Part shown: in pieces, positions 18,300 to 27,347 of the stretch
Layout of the letters: every line of letters begins with the position of its first letter
How positions within the stretch are numbered: position 1 is the stretch's first letter
Translations under genes and position numbers: made by a program
The notes under the pieces: model-generated
The model's input: the letters and a program-made list of their open reading frames with translations, nothing else
What the model was told of the DNA's origin: nothing
Databases searched by the model: none
NCBI GenBank assembly: GCA_005405945.1
Contig: BJHW01000001.1
Location: forward strand, 5,890,001 to 5,954,000
DNA length: 64,000 bases
Reading direction: 5' to 3'
Source: Streptomyces violaceusniger
GTDB lineage: Bacteria; Actinomycetota; Actinomycetes; Streptomycetales; Streptomycetaceae

Positions 18300-18983
18300 A
18301 TGCGCACCAAAATCCTGGCCACCGCGCTCGTCGCCGCCGCCGCGCTCACCCTCAGCGCCTGTGGCGGCTCGGACGACGGGGGCAAGGGCGACAACGCCGC
18401 CGCCGAGGTCAAGGGCGGCCAGAAGCCCGGGGAGGCCATCGTCCTCGACCAGGCGAAGGCCAAGCCGGACCTCGTCCTCACCGACACCGACGGCAAGAAG
18501 TACGACCTGCTGAAGGAGACCAAGGGCCGGCCCACCCTGCTCTTCTTCGGCTACACCCACTGCCCGGACGTCTGCCCGCTGACCATGAGCAACGTCGGCA
18601 TCGCCGTGAAGAAGCTCCCCAAGGCCGAGCGGGAGAAGCTGCGGGTCGTCTTCGTCAGCACCGACCCCGCCCGCGACACCCCCAAGCGGATCCGCTCCTG
18701 GCTGGACGCCCAGGGCGGCACCGACTTCGTCGGCCTGACCGGCGACTTCAACACCATCGAGGCCGCCGCGCGGCCGCTGGGCATCTACATCGAGAAGCCG
18801 AAGAAGGAGAAGGACGGCAGCATCACCGTCAGCCACGGCGCCGAGGTGATCGGCTTCTCGCCCAAGGACGGCAAGGGCCACTGGATCTACACGACGGAGG
18901 CCACGGCGGATCGTTACGCCAAGGACCTGCCGAAGATCATCGAGGGCGGAACCCGTGATGGCGACCGGTCCCGGCCTCCGTAA
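18300..18983 (+). CDS. SCO1/SenC/PrrC family copper chaperone lipoprotein
   Basis: A 227-residue thioredoxin-fold protein. The signal peptide ends in a lipobox (LTLSAC, Cys21), so it is anchored outside the membrane. The copper site CxxxC is GYTHCPDVC (Cys88, Cys92) and a later His (VSHGAEV) is the third ligand. Function: copper delivery to cytochrome oxidase CuA and, in Streptomyces, to secreted copper enzymes. The ATG at 18300 follows TTTTGGAGAA. The C-terminus overlaps the next gene by about 26 bp, implying translational coupling. Confidence 0.92.
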   Translation: MRTKILATALVAAAALTLSACGGSDDGGKGDNAAAEVKGGQKPGEAIVLDQAKAKPDLVLTDTDGKKYDLLKETKGRPTLLFFGYTHCPDVCPLTMSNVGIAVKKLPKAEREKLRVVFVSTDPARDTPKRIRSWLDAQGGTDFVGLTGDFNTIEAAARPLGIYIEKPKKEKDGSITVSHGAEVIGFSPKDGKGHWIYTTEATADRYAKDLPKIIEGGTRDGDRSRPP

Positions 18984-19458
18984 GGCGGCCACCGCGGTCC
19001 TCGCCGTCGGCCTGTCCGCCGCGCTCGCCGCCTGCGGGAGCGACGACAGCGGCGGCGGGAACGGCGGGGACCACGCGGGCCACAAGGGCGCCCCGAAGCT
19101 GTCAGTGAGCGGCGCCTACGTTTCGCGGCCGCCCATGGACGACATGGCGGCGGGCTACCTGACCGTACGGAACGCCGGTGGCGGCGCCGACGAGCTGACG
19201 TCCGTCACCACCCCGCTCGCCTCCGAGGTCACCCTGCACACCGCCAAGGGCACCCGGATGAAGCAGGTGAGCTCGCTCGATGTCCCGGCCGACGGCCGGC
19301 TCGAGCTGACCAGCGGCGGAGATCATCTGATGCTGACAAACCTCACCCACCGGCCGAAGGTCGGTGAGAGGGTCAGCTTCACCCTTCACTTCGCCACCTC
19401 CGACCCCATCGAGATCAAAGTCCCGGTCGAGCCGACGACGTACCGCCCCAAGGACTGA
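18958..19458 (+). CDS. PCu(A)C-type copper chaperone lipoprotein
   Basis: A 166-residue extracytoplasmic copper carrier. Signal peptide with lipobox LAAC (near residue 22). The conserved copper ligands are in EVTLHTAKGTRM (His and Met) and GGDHLMLT (His and Met), the HxnM...HxM pattern of the family. It passes Cu(I) to Sco or oxidase. An alternative GTG start is at 18955, directly before this ATG. It is embedded in the copper operon: it overlaps sco upstream and lies 6 bp before copCD. Confidence 0.92.
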   Translation: MATGPGLRKAATAVLAVGLSAALAACGSDDSGGGNGGDHAGHKGAPKLSVSGAYVSRPPMDDMAAGYLTVRNAGGGADELTSVTTPLASEVTLHTAKGTRMKQVSSLDVPADGRLELTSGGDHLMLTNLTHRPKVGERVSFTLHFATSDPIEIKVPVEPTTYRPKD

Positions 19459-19464
19459 CGCCCG

Positions 19465-21603
19465 ATGCCCTCGCTGACCTCCCTGGCCCCCGCCGGCCCC
19501 ACCGCGACTCCCACCCGGACCATCGCGACCGCCCGGCGGCTGATGGCGATCTGCGGCACCCTGCTCGCCGCGCTGCTGTGCGCGCTGAGCGTGGGCGCGA
19601 ACTCCGCGTCCGCGCACGCCGCGCTCACCTCGACCGACCCCGCCGACGGCTCGGTGGTGAAGACCGCCCCCAGGGAGGTCACGCTGAACTTCTCGGAAGG
19701 CGTGCTGCTCTCCGGCGACTCGGTGCGCGTGCTCGACCCCAAGGGCAAGCGCGTGGACACCGGGAAGACCGCCCATGTCGGCGGCAAGTCGTCGACCGCC
19801 GCCGCCGGGCTGCACTCCGGGCTGCCGGACGGCACCTACACGGTGGCGTGGAAGGCGGTCTCGGAGGACAGCCACCCGGTGAGCGGCGCGTTCACCTTCT
19901 CCATCGGCGCCCCGTCCAAGACCAAGGCGAAGGTGCCCACGGGCGAGGCGTCCGACAGCACGGTCAGCACGCTCTACGGGATCGGCCGGTACGCCGCCTA
20001 CGGCGGTTTCGCGGCGCTCGTGGGCGGCTGTGTGTTCGCCGGGCTCTGCCGGTCCTCGCGCCCGGTGCGGAAGATCGCCGTGGGCGGCTGGGCGACGGTC
20101 TTCACGGCCAGCCTGCTGCTGTTGCTGCTGCGCGGGCCGTACACCGACGGCGAGGGGATCGGCGGGGTCCTCGACCTCGGCAGGCTGGGCGATGTGCTGT
20201 CCACCAAGCCGGGCGCGGCGTTGCTGTCCCGGCTGCTGCTGCTCGGCGCGGCGGCGGTCTTCCTGGCCGTCCTCTTCGGCTCGTACACCCGGCGCACCGG
20301 GGAGCGGGAGGCGGACGCCCGGCGCCGCCAGGACCTCGCCTTCGGGCTCGGCTTCGGCGGCACGGTGATGGCGGTGGGCCTCGCCGCGACCTGGGCGATG
20401 GCCGAGCACGCCTCGGTGGGCCTGCAGCGGCAGCTGGCCATGCCGGTGGACGTGATCCATCTGATCGCGGTCGGGGTCTGGCTGGGCGGTCTGGCCTCGC
20501 TCGCGGTGACGCTCTGGTCGGGTGAGCCGATCGAGCGGGCGGCCGTGCGCCGCTTCTCGCGGCTCGCCTTCGGCTCGGTCGTCGCCCTGGTGGTCACCGG
20601 GCTGTACCAGTCGTGGCGGCAAGTGGGCTCCTGGGGCGCGCTGACCGACACCGAGTACGGGCGATGGCTGCTGGTCAAGCTGGGCCTGGTGGCGGTGCTC
20701 GTCGGCATCGCCGCCGTCTCGCGCCGCTGGACCGGGCGCCTTACGGATGCCACGGAGGCGGCCGGAGCCGAGGCAGAGGCGGAGGCGGAGGCCAAGGCCG
20801 GCGCGGAAGCCGCGGCCGAGAGCGCTGCCGGGACCGATGTCGACGCCACGGCCGACGAGGCCGAGGCCGGGGCCAAGGCGGCGGTGAAGGCAGCGCGGCC
20901 GGTCCGTACCGGTGCGGCCGACGCGCCGGTCGACACCCCCACCGACGCCCCCGCCGACGCCGGAACCGAGTCCGGTGACGGGCCCGGCGACGGCTCCGGT
21001 ACCGGCGCCGCCGATGGCGATCCCGTGCGCGCCACCCAGCTCGCCCGTCAGCGGGCCGCCAAGGACAAGACCGCCACACTGCGGGAGCGCGACGCCGACC
21101 GCGAGCGCAGCGGGCTGCGCCGGTCGGTGATCGCCGAGACCGTCGTGGCCGTCGTGCTGCTCGCGGTGGCCACCGTGCTCAGCGGCACCCAGCCCGGCCG
21201 GGCCGAAACCGAGCAGGCCGGCGCCTCGGCCACCAAGCCCGTGGACCAGCTGAACGTCGACCCGGTGAGCGTGCTGATCCCCTACGACACGGGTCCCAAG
21301 AGCGGTCGCGGCAAGGCCGTGGTGATGATCGAGCCCGCCCTGCCGGGTGACAACGCGCTGCACGTCTTCACCACCGACCTGGCCGACCGTCCCGTGGACG
21401 TGCCCGAGGTCAAGCTGTCGCTGACGCTCAAGGACAAGGGGATCGGGCCCCTGCGCATCCCGCTCGAGCGCCTCTCGACCGGGCACTGGAGCGCCAAGAC
21501 CGTCCAGCTCCCCATGGCGGGCACCTGGCAGCTCTCCCTGACCGTACGAACCTCCGACATCGACCAGGTGACGGAGACCAGGAACGTGAAAGTCGCTCAA
21601 TGA
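19465..21603 (+). CDS. CopC-CopD fusion copper resistance/uptake protein
   Basis: A 712-residue membrane protein. After a signal sequence, the CopC domain (about 52-150) begins HAALTSTDPADGS, with His as the Cu(II) ligand and SEDSHPVSGAF. The CopD region (about 170-430) has eight or so transmembrane segments. Then comes a 140-residue Ala/Glu/Asp-rich low-complexity segment (about 433-550), another transmembrane helix (about 555-575), and a C-terminal extracellular beta domain like those found after CopD in actinobacteria. Copper import or handling in the same operon as sco and PCu(A)C. Its stop overlaps the start of dtpA (ATGA). Confidence 0.9.
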   Translation: MPSLTSLAPAGPTATPTRTIATARRLMAICGTLLAALLCALSVGANSASAHAALTSTDPADGSVVKTAPREVTLNFSEGVLLSGDSVRVLDPKGKRVDTGKTAHVGGKSSTAAAGLHSGLPDGTYTVAWKAVSEDSHPVSGAFTFSIGAPSKTKAKVPTGEASDSTVSTLYGIGRYAAYGGFAALVGGCVFAGLCRSSRPVRKIAVGGWATVFTASLLLLLLRGPYTDGEGIGGVLDLGRLGDVLSTKPGAALLSRLLLLGAAAVFLAVLFGSYTRRTGEREADARRRQDLAFGLGFGGTVMAVGLAATWAMAEHASVGLQRQLAMPVDVIHLIAVGVWLGGLASLAVTLWSGEPIERAAVRRFSRLAFGSVVALVVTGLYQSWRQVGSWGALTDTEYGRWLLVKLGLVAVLVGIAAVSRRWTGRLTDATEAAGAEAEAEAEAKAGAEAAAESAAGTDVDATADEAEAGAKAAVKAARPVRTGAADAPVDTPTDAPADAGTESGDGPGDGSGTGAADGDPVRATQLARQRAAKDKTATLRERDADRERSGLRRSVIAETVVAVVLLAVATVLSGTQPGRAETEQAGASATKPVDQLNVDPVSVLIPYDTGPKSGRGKAVVMIEPALPGDNALHVFTTDLADRPVDVPEVKLSLTLKDKGIGPLRIPLERLSTGHWSAKTVQLPMAGTWQLSLTVRTSDIDQVTETRNVKVAQ

Positions 21604-22840
21604 CCACAGAGCAAGCCCCCTCGTCCGGCATCTCCCGGCGGCGTCTGCTGGGTTCGGCGGGCGCCGCCGGGGCGGCCGGACTGGTCGCCGGCGGAGCCGC
21701 CGGAGCCTACGCGTCCGAGGCGACGCGGGAGACACCCGCACCCCTCAGCTCGCTGGGCGCGACCGCCGTGCCCTTCCACGGCAGGCGCCAGCCGGGCATC
21801 ACCACCCCCTCCAGGCCCATGGCCATCTCCTCGCCTTCGACCTGGCACCCGGTGCGAACCGTAAGGCGGCCGCCGCACTGCTGCGCCGCTGGTCGCGGAC
21901 GGCCAGGGAGCTGATGGCGGGCGAGGCCCCACCGGACGACACCGGGATCGCGCTCGACGCCGGTCCCTCGTCCCTTACGGTCACCTTCGGCTTCGGCCGG
22001 ACCTTCTTCGGCAAGGCGGGGGTCGAGGACCAGCTGCCGGAGGCGCTCGCCCCGCTCCCCGACTTCGTCTCGGACGCGCTCGACCGCAAGCGCAGCAACG
22101 GCGATCTGTGGATCCAGATCGGTGCCAACGACGCGCTGGTCGCCTTCCACGCGCTGCGCGCCCTGCAGCGCGAGGCCGCGGACACGGCCCGGCTGCGCTG
22201 GCAGATGAACGGCTTCAACCGGTCCCCCGGCGCCACCGGCCGTCCCATGACCACCCGCAACCTCATGGGCCAGATCGACGGCACCAACAACCCCAAGCCG
22301 ACCGACGACGACTTCGAGCGGCGGATCTTCGTACCGGAGAGGGGCGAGCCCGCGTGGATGGCGGGCGGTTCCTACGCGGTCGTCCGGCGCATCCGGATGC
22401 TGCTGGACTCCTGGGACCACCTCTCCCTGGAGCGGCAGGAGAAGGTGGTCGGCCGCCGCAAGTCGGACGGCGCCCCGCTGTCCGGCGGCACCGAGACCAC
22501 CCCGGTCCAGCTCGACAAGGTCGACAAGAACGGTGCGCTGGCCATCGCGGGCGCCGCCCACGTACGGGTCGCGGCGCCCGCGTCCAACCAGGGCGCCGCG
22601 ATGCTGCGCAGGCCCTTCTCGTACCACGACGGCTTCCGCGACGACGGGGCGCCGGATGCCGGGCTGCTCTTCATCGCCTGGCAGGCGGACCCGATGAAGG
22701 GGTTCGTGCCGGTGCAGCGGAAGCTGGACCTGGGCGACGATCTGTCGCGGTTCCTGCGGCACGAGGCCAGCGCGCTGTTCGCGGTGCCTCCGGGCTGCGC
22801 CCCGGGGGAGTACGTGGGTCAGGCACTCTTGGAGGGATAG
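21600..22840 (+). pseudogene. dtpA: DyP-type heme peroxidase, Tat-exported (DtpA-like), frameshifted
   Basis: A deferrochelatase/DyP peroxidase of about 413 residues after repair. The Tat signal SRRRLLGSAGAAG (about 12-45) starts in the first frame. The frame breaks at a five-C run (21805-21809); with one C restored it reads TTPLQAHGHLLAFDLAPG and joins the long second frame (21914-22840). DyP hallmarks there are GQIDGTNNP (distal Asp), AHVRVAAP (proximal His region) and the C-terminal GEYVGQALL. In Streptomyces lividans DtpA works with Sco and PCu(A)C in maturing the copper oxidase GlxA. Same error type as elsewhere, so the gene is probably intact in the cell. Confidence 0.88.
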
Positions 22841-22968
22841 GAAAGGGGACGAGCCGCCCCGAGGCATCGCGTCCAAGGGGTGTCCACAGGAGTTCCACCA
22901 TGCGGGTCGGCGGCCAGGACCGACGCGGGTATCGTGGCGGTCTCGTCTGATCACAGGGAGCGACCGTG

Positions 22969-23904
22969 ATGTCGGCCAGCCGCTATGCCTACCTCGGCCC
23001 CGAGGGCACCTTCACCGAGGCCGCGCTGCGGTCCATGCCGGAGGCCGCCACCCGGGAGCTGGTGCCGATGGTCTCCGTGCCGGTGGCGCTCGACGCGGTG
23101 CGCTCCGGAGCCGCGGCGGCCGCCCTGGTGCCCATCGAGAACTCGGTCGAGGGCGGGGTCACCGCGACCCTCGACGAACTCGCCACCGGCGAACCACTGA
23201 TGATCTACCGCGAGGTGCTGCTGTCGATCAGCTTCGCGCTGCTGGTGCGGCCGGGCACCGCGCTCGCGGACATCAAGACGGTGACCGGGCATCCGGTGGC
23301 CCAGCCCCAGGTGCGCAACTGGCTGGCGGCGAACCTCCCGGACGCCGTGTGGGAGTCGGCCGCCTCGAACGCGGACGGTGCGCGGCTGGTGCAGGAGGGG
23401 CGGTACGACGCGGCGTTCGCGGGCGAGTTCGCGGCGGCCAGGTACGGTCTGGAGCCGCTGGTCACCGACATCCACGACGCGCAGAACGCGATGACCCGCT
23501 TCGTGCTGGCCGGCCGCCCGGCCCGGCCCGCCGCCCGGACCGGCGCGGACAAGACCTCCGTGGTGATCTGGCTCGGTGACGACCACCCGGGCGCGCTGCT
23601 GGAGCTGCTGCAGGAGTTCTCCGCGCGCGGGGTCAACATGATGCGGATCGAGTCGCGCCCGACCGGCGAGGGCATCGGCCGCTACTGCTTCTCGGTGGAC
23701 TGTGAGGGGCACATCACCGACCGGCGGGTGGGCTCGGCCCTGATGGGGCTGAAGCGGATCTGCCCGAAGGTGCGGTTCCTGGGCTCGTACCCGCAGGCGG
23801 GTGTGACGGCCGAGGACATGGCGCCGCTGCGGCACGGGACATCGGACGAGGCGTTCACGGAGGCGGCGGAGTGGCTGGCCCGCTGCCAGGACGGCCGGGC
23901 CTGA
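22969..23904 (+). CDS. pheA: Prephenate dehydratase
   Basis: A 311-residue cytoplasmic enzyme converting prephenate to phenylpyruvate in phenylalanine synthesis. The PDT catalytic domain (about 5-190) shows YLGPEGTFTEAAL, PIENSVEGGV and the TRF motif in NAMTRFVLAG. The ACT regulatory domain (about 200-280) contains the phenylalanine-binding ESRP (MRIESRPTGEG). There is a GTG one codon upstream (22966); the ATG has better spacing from AGGGAG. Separated by 128 bp from dtpA, so probably independently transcribed. About 600 bp of unusual DNA follow before serS. Confidence 0.93.
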   Translation: MSASRYAYLGPEGTFTEAALRSMPEAATRELVPMVSVPVALDAVRSGAAAAALVPIENSVEGGVTATLDELATGEPLMIYREVLLSISFALLVRPGTALADIKTVTGHPVAQPQVRNWLAANLPDAVWESAASNADGARLVQEGRYDAAFAGEFAAARYGLEPLVTDIHDAQNAMTRFVLAGRPARPAARTGADKTSVVIWLGDDHPGALLELLQEFSARGVNMMRIESRPTGEGIGRYCFSVDCEGHITDRRVGSALMGLKRICPKVRFLGSYPQAGVTAEDMAPLRHGTSDEAFTEAAEWLARCQDGRA

Positions 23905-24510
23905 GACCCGCGCCTGAGGGGACCCGCGCCTGGGGCCCGCTGAGGACCCGGGACCCGCTGGGGACCCGGTGGGGACCCGCTGGGGATCAACAGAATCGCT
24001 GCGGAAAAGTTATCCACAGGCTGATACCGCGCGCTGGGGATAAGTCGACTTCCCCAATCCGGCACAGCGGACATATCGCGACACCCTCCATATTTACTGT
24101 CATCGCCGGGCATCACTCACCTGTCATCCCAATTCACTCGACCAACTCTTTGGAGTGAGGGATTCCTCTCTTGCGGGATGTGTGAACGCGGTTTGACAGG
24201 GGAATCCATCGCCGAGCATCTGGGCGGCCTCAATGATCATCGCGACATCCACAGATCTCACACACAGCCTGTGGATAACTTCGGGGATTCCCCCACGCCT
24301 GTGGACAACCAATCCCCAACTCACCCTGCACACAAGGGAAGAAGGTCGACCCGGCGCCGCCTCTTTGCCCCTTTTCGGGGAATGCGGAAGCATTCCTTGA
24401 CGCCAGCCGTCACAGAAATTCCCCGGTTTACCCACAGCCCCAAAAGGGGCAAAACCGGACTCAAAGGAATATCGCGTCGAGCAGCCGAGGTCACACCGGT
24501 AACCTGGGGG
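23905..24510. other. 606-bp region with DnaA-box-like sites, upstream of serS
   Basis: No gene is supported: the frame in phase with serS is open from 24178 but shows no family sequence. Just after pheA are six or so short repeats of GGACCCGCTGGG (23905-23995). TTATCCACA occurs at 24010-24018, TGTGGATAA at 24270-24278 and TGTGGACAA at 24300-24308, all matching DnaA-box consensus on one strand or the other, with a near-match at 24246. The stretch is AT-richer than its surroundings. It must also hold the serS promoter and leader. Confidence 0.55.
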
Positions 24511-25788
24511 GTGATTGACCTTCGCCTGCTCCGTGAGGACCCCGATCGTGTGCGCGCCTCCCAGCGCGCTCGTGGAGAGGACGTCGGCATCGTCGACGCG
24601 CTCCTGACCGCCGACGAGCGGCGCAGGTCCTCCAGTGTCCGCTTCGACGAGCTGCGCGCCGAGCAGAAGGCGCTCGGCAAGCTCATCCCCAAGGCCTCCG
24701 GTGACGAGAAGGCCGAGCTGCTGAAGAAGGCGGGCGAGCTCTCCGCCGCCGTCAAGGCGGCCGACGCCGAGCAGGACGCGGCCGCCGAGGAGACCCAGCG
24801 GCTCCTGCTCCAGCTGGGCAATCTGGTCCACCCCGAGGTCCCGGTCGGCGGCGAGGACGACTTCGCCGTCCTGGAGACCGTCGGCACCCCGCGCGACTTC
24901 GAGGCCGAGGGCTTCGCGCCCAAGGACCACCTGGAGCTCGGCGAGCTGCTCGGCGCGATCGACACCGAGCGCGGCGCCAAGGTCTCCGGCTCCCGTTTCT
25001 ACTACCTGACCGGCGTCGGCGCCCTGCTGGAGTTCGCGCTGGTGAACGCGGCCATGGCGCAGGCCACCGCGGCGGGCTTCACCCCGGTGCTCACCCCGGC
25101 GCTGGTCAAGCCGAAGGCCATGGAGGGCACCGGCTTCCTGGGCCAGGCCGCGGAGGACGTCTACCACCTGGACAAGGACGACCTCTACCTGGTCGGTACC
25201 TCCGAGGTCCCGCTGGCCGCGTACCACATGGACGAGATCCTGGACGCGGAGCAGCTCCCGCGGCGCTACGCGGGCTTCTCCTCCTGCTTCCGCCGCGAGG
25301 CCGGGTCGTACGGCAAGGACACCCGGGGCATCTTCCGGGTGCACCAGTTCGACAAGGTCGAGATGTTCGTCTACACGACGCCGGAGGAGGCCGAGGCCGA
25401 GCACCAGCGGCTGCTGGAGTGGGAGAAGCAGTGGCTGACCTCGCTGGAGCTGCCGTTCCGGGTGGTCGACCTGGCCTCGGGTGACCTGGGCTCGTCCGCG
25501 ACGCGGAAGTTCGACTGCGAGGCGTGGATCCCGACCCAGGGGAAGTACCGCGAGCTGACCTCGACGTCCAACACCACCGAGTTCCAGTCGCGGCGGCTGT
25601 CGATCCGGATGCGCGAGGGCAAGAAGGTCCGTCCGCTGGCCACGCTGAACGGCACGCTCTGCGCGGTCACCCGGACCATCGTCGCGATCCTGGAGAACCA
25701 CCAGCGGGCCGACGGCTCGGTGCGGGTGCCCGAGGCGCTGCGGCCGTTCCTCGGCGGGCGCGAGGTCCTGGAACCGGTCGCGCGGTGA
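24511..25788 (+). CDS. serS: Seryl-tRNA synthetase
   Basis: A 425-residue class II synthetase. The N-terminal antiparallel coiled coil (about 30-100) begins DLRLLREDPDRVRASQRARG. The catalytic core has motif 2 (FSSCFRREAGSYGKDT) and motif 3 (NGTLCAVTRTIVAILE). TSEVPLAAYHMDE is the serine-binding TxE loop. The GTG at 24511 (IDLRLLRED) is the family start, preceded by a G-rich sequence. The stop overlaps the next gene's GTG (GTGA), so the HAD gene is translationally coupled. No T-box leader is seen. Confidence 0.96.
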   Translation: MIDLRLLREDPDRVRASQRARGEDVGIVDALLTADERRRSSSVRFDELRAEQKALGKLIPKASGDEKAELLKKAGELSAAVKAADAEQDAAAEETQRLLLQLGNLVHPEVPVGGEDDFAVLETVGTPRDFEAEGFAPKDHLELGELLGAIDTERGAKVSGSRFYYLTGVGALLEFALVNAAMAQATAAGFTPVLTPALVKPKAMEGTGFLGQAAEDVYHLDKDDLYLVGTSEVPLAAYHMDEILDAEQLPRRYAGFSSCFRREAGSYGKDTRGIFRVHQFDKVEMFVYTTPEEAEAEHQRLLEWEKQWLTSLELPFRVVDLASGDLGSSATRKFDCEAWIPTQGKYRELTSTSNTTEFQSRRLSIRMREGKKVRPLATLNGTLCAVTRTIVAILENHQRADGSVRVPEALRPFLGGREVLEPVAR

Positions 25789-26610
25789 GCGGCGGCGACG
25801 TCCTTCCGTACCGCCTGGTCGCGACCGATCTCGACGGGACACTGCTGCGCCCGGACCACACCGTCTCGGCGCGGACCCGTGACGCGCTCGCCGCGGCCAC
25901 CGCGGCGGGCGCCGCGCACATCGTGGTCACCGGGCGGACCGTCCCGGTGGCCCGGCACATACTCGACGACCTCGGCTACGAGGGCTGGCGGTGTGCGGCC
26001 AGGGCGCTCAGCTCTACCACGCGGGTGAGCACCGGCTGCTGACCTCCGTCACGCTGGACCGGCAGGTGGCGCTGCTGGCGCTGGAGAAGATCGAGGCGGA
26101 GATCGGCCCGCTGTTCCTGGCCGCGGCCCGCGACGGGCTGGACGGCGAGGTGCTGTTCGGCGAGGGGTACCGGATGGACCACGACGGGATGTCCCTGGTG
26201 CCGTTCACGGAGTCGGCCGAGCTGTGGTCGCAGCCCATCAGCAAGCTCTACATCCAGCACGCCGAGCTGGGCGACGACGCGCTCGCGGACGCCGCCCGGA
26301 CGGCCGCCGGGGCCTGGTCGGGGTGACGATGGCCGGCACCGGGCTGGTGGAGCTGCTGCCGCTGGGGCTGACGAAGGCCACGGGCCTGTCGATGGCCGCG
26401 CGTCGGCTGGGGATGACCGCCGAGGACTCGATCGCCTTCGGTGACATGCCCAATGACATCCCGATGTTCGGCTGGGCGAAGCACGCGGTCGCGATGGCGA
26501 ACGCGCACCAGGACCTCAAGGCCGTCGCCGACGAGATCACCGCGTCCAACGCCGAGGACGGCATCGCCGTGGTGCTGGAGCGGCTCTTCCCGGCGGCGGC
26601 GAGCAGGTGA
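25785..26610 (+). pseudogene. HAD-family hydrolase (Cof type), two frameshifts
   Basis: A haloacid dehalogenase-like phosphatase of the Cof/IIB type. Motif I is VATDLDGTLLRP (nucleophile Asp), motif II IVVTGRT, motif III LTKATGLSMAA, and motif IV FGDMPNDIPMF. The reading frame breaks twice. At 25982-25984 (GGG) the repaired frame gives YEGLAVCGQGAQLYHAGE. At 26309-26312 (GGGG) the repaired frame gives AAGGLVGVTMAG. Each needs one added G, yielding a full protein of about 275 residues. The start GTG overlaps the serS stop by 4 bp. Two independent one-base losses in conserved residues argue for sequencing error. Substrate unknown. Confidence 0.88.
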
Positions 26611-26615
26611 ACCGG

Positions 26616-26659
26616 CCGGATGCCGGTGCGGCCGCCTCGGCGAACCGCCCGGCATCCGG
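26616..26659. terminator. Hairpin between convergent genes
   Basis: An 11-bp stem (CCGGATGCCGG with CCGGCATCCGG) lies right after the HAD stop and before the end of the convergent phospholipase gene. Probably a shared terminator. Confidence 0.65.
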
Positions 26660-26716
26660 GCTCGGCAGCGGGAATCGGGCCCTCTGCCATGGCCTGGGGG
26701 CCCGGTCGCGGAAGGG

Positions 26717-27166
26717 TCAGCCGAAGACCTTGACCGCCTGGTAGTACGTCCAGGCCGTGCCGTCGCACGACGTCTTGGTGGCACCGCTGTAGGCGCTGCA
26801 CACCCGCTTCAGGTCCTCGTAGAAGGCGCTGTCGAGGCGCGCCTTGTTGGCGTCGAAGATGCCCATCGCCTTGTGGTTGCGGTAGCCGAAGTCATGCCGG
26901 GCGCAGGCGGTCTGGAAGGGGAAGCCGAACGGGTTGTCGGGGGAGCTGCTGCAGTAGTCGGTGGACCAGTCGAACTGGTAGGCGGCCCAGGCACCCTGGT
27001 TGTTCCGCGCCGCGAGCCAGGTGTTGTAGCTGCTGGCGCTGGTCTGGGTCCAGCCGGCGAGGACCTGCTGCTTGTCCGCGGGGACCGCCTGGGCGGGTGC
27101 GGCCAGGGCGATGGTGGCGGCCGCGGTGACCGCGGTGGCGGCGAGACTCGTGACGAGGCGACGCAT
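26717..27166 (-). CDS. Secreted prokaryotic phospholipase A2
   Basis: A 149-residue extracellular lipase that hydrolyses the sn-2 ester of phospholipids. The signal peptide ends at about residue 27 (APAQA). The mature enzyme is very like the Streptomyces violaceoruber PLA2: the catalytic pair His91 with Asp112 lies in TACARHDFGYRN and LDSAFYEDL, Asp92 and the DWSTD loop bind calcium, and two disulfides are expected from Cys72, Cys88, Cys123 and Cys134. Length is normal. Monocistronic, with the divergent upstream region running to the Lrp-type gene's end. The short palindrome TCTAC..GTAGA near 27290-27305 might be regulatory. Confidence 0.93.
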   Translation of the reverse strand: MRRLVTSLAATAVTAAATIALAAPAQAVPADKQQVLAGWTQTSASSYNTWLAARNNQGAWAAYQFDWSTDYCSSSPDNPFGFPFQTACARHDFGYRNHKAMGIFDANKARLDSAFYEDLKRVCSAYSGATKTSCDGTAWTYYQAVKVFG

Positions 27167-27347
27167 TCGGGTTCCCTCCGTTTTTCACTTCTGACACCCC
27201 CTCAAAAGCTCGTGGCGAAGAAGAGGGGGCGGCGCGGTGTGATCCAGCGCACGCCAAGAGTTCGCCAGGTCCCTGACAACCGTCAAGATCTACATCGACG
27301 TAGAGATGAACAGAGTTCGACCACCAGAGTTTCGGAGTTTTCTCCAA

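Noticed and set aside
19102..21741. An 879-codon open frame opposite the CopCD gene
   Set aside because: Shadow frame: low-complexity His/Arg/Gly content, no domain, while the plus strand carries CopC, CopD and PCu(A)C.
24010..24308. oriC
   Set aside because: DnaA-box-like sites are few, and dnaA, dnaN, rpmH and rnpA are absent from the flanks; a Streptomyces oriC has many more boxes.
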